Assembly (NCBI GenBank): GCA_054661495.1
Contig: BAAFSQ010000045.1
Coordinates: 1-55,213, forward strand
Source of the DNA: Zygophlyctis sp. KS116
Lineage: Eukaryota; Chytridiomycota
Length of the DNA: 55,213 nucleotides
Reading direction: 5' to 3'
Part shown: positions 54,242 to 55,213 of the stretch, piece by piece
How the letters are laid out: every line of letters starts with the position of its first letter
Position numbering within the stretch: position 1 is the stretch's first letter
The notes under the pieces: generated by a model
The model's input: only the letters and a program-made list of their open reading frames with translations
What the model was told of the DNA's origin: nothing
Databases searched by the model: none
Program-made: the position numbers and the translations under genes

Positions 54242-55213
54242 TTATTTTGAACTTATAGCTGCATGTAAAGTTTCAATGTACTCAATGATCGCTTTTGTAT
54301 TGCGGAGGACATCGTATGGAACCATGTATAAAACTATTTTTAAATAAATTATAAATCTTACTTCCTCTTGCAAACTTTGTTTCAGCAGCAATACTTTTTC
54401 TAATCGCTCCAAAGACCCAAATGAAAATAGCAAATGAGGCTGCCAGTCCAACTGCATAAGAAATGTTGGCAGCAAGAACTCCACGAACGATCTCTTCATC
54501 TAAAATTAGAATAGCTTCGTGGATCGACTGATAACCACCGGCTTCACCTTCAAGAAGAGGAATTTCATACAAAAAGTGGAAATCGGCTTCTGAAGCTATA
54601 TCCTTTCTAACATCGAATGGGTTTTTGTTCACATTGTAAATGTCCAACACTCTAGCCGCATATCTTCTTGCGCTACGAATAAAATTTTGGATTAAATTCG
54701 AAAAGCCATTATGTGTCTTTGAAACAAAATTATCAGGGAAATATATAGAATCCTCGATTAAGCAACGATATAGACCGTTTGGAGTATTAAAGCATTGTGA
54801 TTGAGTAAAGACATTAATGACTTGAGGATATGCCTGCATTATGCCAACAGCATCTGTGTATGCATATTCCAACTATTGTGAGAAAAATAATATATAAATT
54901 ACAGTATCAATTGAATCTTCAAAATTCCGAATTCCTTTTTCATAAGGTTGTGCGCAAAACGCCTTATTAGTACACTGGAAATATCCCGCAAAGATCTGCC
55001 AAGAGAGACTACCCATGCTGAGATACAAAATACTCAAGTCCTTCAATAAATCGACCGTTTTGAGCACATGAGTATTATCCACGAAACGAAATACTGCATG
55101 AGCAATTGGAGGTAGGGATAGCATCGTGAGTCCAACAATGAATGTGATATATATACGCAAGCTTCGATCCGCCAGCACCTAGAAAATAAATGGAGTCTTT
55201 AGACTTACAGTAA
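54242..55213 (-). CDS. Multipass membrane protein, C-terminal part (runs off the window)
   Basis: Exons 55209-55213 (partial), 54903-55178, 54362-54872 and 54242-54333; introns of 30, 30 and 28 nt. The visible part has at least three strong membrane segments (IYITFIVGLTML, LSILYLSMGSLSWQIF, ISYAVGLAASFAIFIWVF). It ends MVPYDVLRNTKAIIEYI. The end motif of a loop ending in a proline-hydrophobic turn and a terminal amphipathic helix resembles TmcB/TmcC-type fungal membrane proteins, but this is weak. The 5' end is outside the window. Confidence 0.7.

Overview
The window is nuclear DNA from a gene-dense, AT-rich eukaryote. The best fit is an early-diverging, flagellated fungus or close fungal relative (chytrid, rozellid or aphelid-like). 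This is inferred from gene content only. Fungal-type markers are a fused HIS4 (HisI-HisE-HisD), MET2, a fused TPS-TPP trehalose enzyme, a TMA46-like DRG1 partner, and two GNA1 genes. Ciliary markers are IFT22, SPATA4, a TTLL9-like ligase and a Chibby-like protein. An RHS/Crinkler-type P-loop ATPase and an HNH nuclease are accessory genes often expanded in zoosporic fungi.

About 45 genes fit in 55 kb. Most have tiny GT-AG introns. I resolved 77 introns outside the PI4K gene by demanding frame continuity and family alignment. They are 23-49 nt long, mostly 24-33, with one exception of 143 nt in the eEF1B-gamma gene. That exception carries a canonical C/D box snoRNA whose guide points to the 25S site served in yeast by snR38, which is itself hosted by an eEF1B-gamma (TEF4) intron.

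Layout. 0-8.5 kb: partial gene, thioredoxin (+), O-methyltransferase (-), PINX1-like (-), MSS4 (+), ArfGAP (-), ERV1 (+), arrestin (-), J-domain membrane protein (+), MET2 (+). 8.5-18.4 kb: ZC3H15/TMA46 (+), mitochondrial bL33m (-), SPF27 (+), a TPR protein, a secreted S41-like protein, MLH3 and HIS4 (all +). 18.4-29 kb: condensin CAPH (-), an unknown protein (+), TTLL9-like (-), SNAPC4-like (+), GET3 (+), a small surface protein (+), a coiled coil (+), AAGAB-like (-), HNH nuclease (+), RAD18 (+), Chibby-like (-). 29-36.8 kb: PI4K (STT4 type, -), TRM61 (-), NDFIP-like (+). 36.9-49 kb: Nup188-like (+), Cys-rich protein (-), LIM protein (+), SPATA4 (+), TPS-TPP (+), eEF1B-gamma with its snoRNA (+). 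49-55 kb: a broken RHS-like gene flanked by direct copies of the CHMP5 3' end, then CHMP5 (-), GNA1 (-), an unidentified spliced gene (-), IFT22 (+), a second GNA1 (-) and the 3' part of a multipass membrane protein (-) that runs off the window.

Packing is extreme. Several convergent pairs overlap, three of them sharing a TTAA or CTAA tetranucleotide as both stop codons. One divergent pair has 9 bp between start codons. S41-like, MLH3 and HIS4 follow head to tail with 2 and 10 nt between them. Starts are usually preceded by an A-run (AAAATG).
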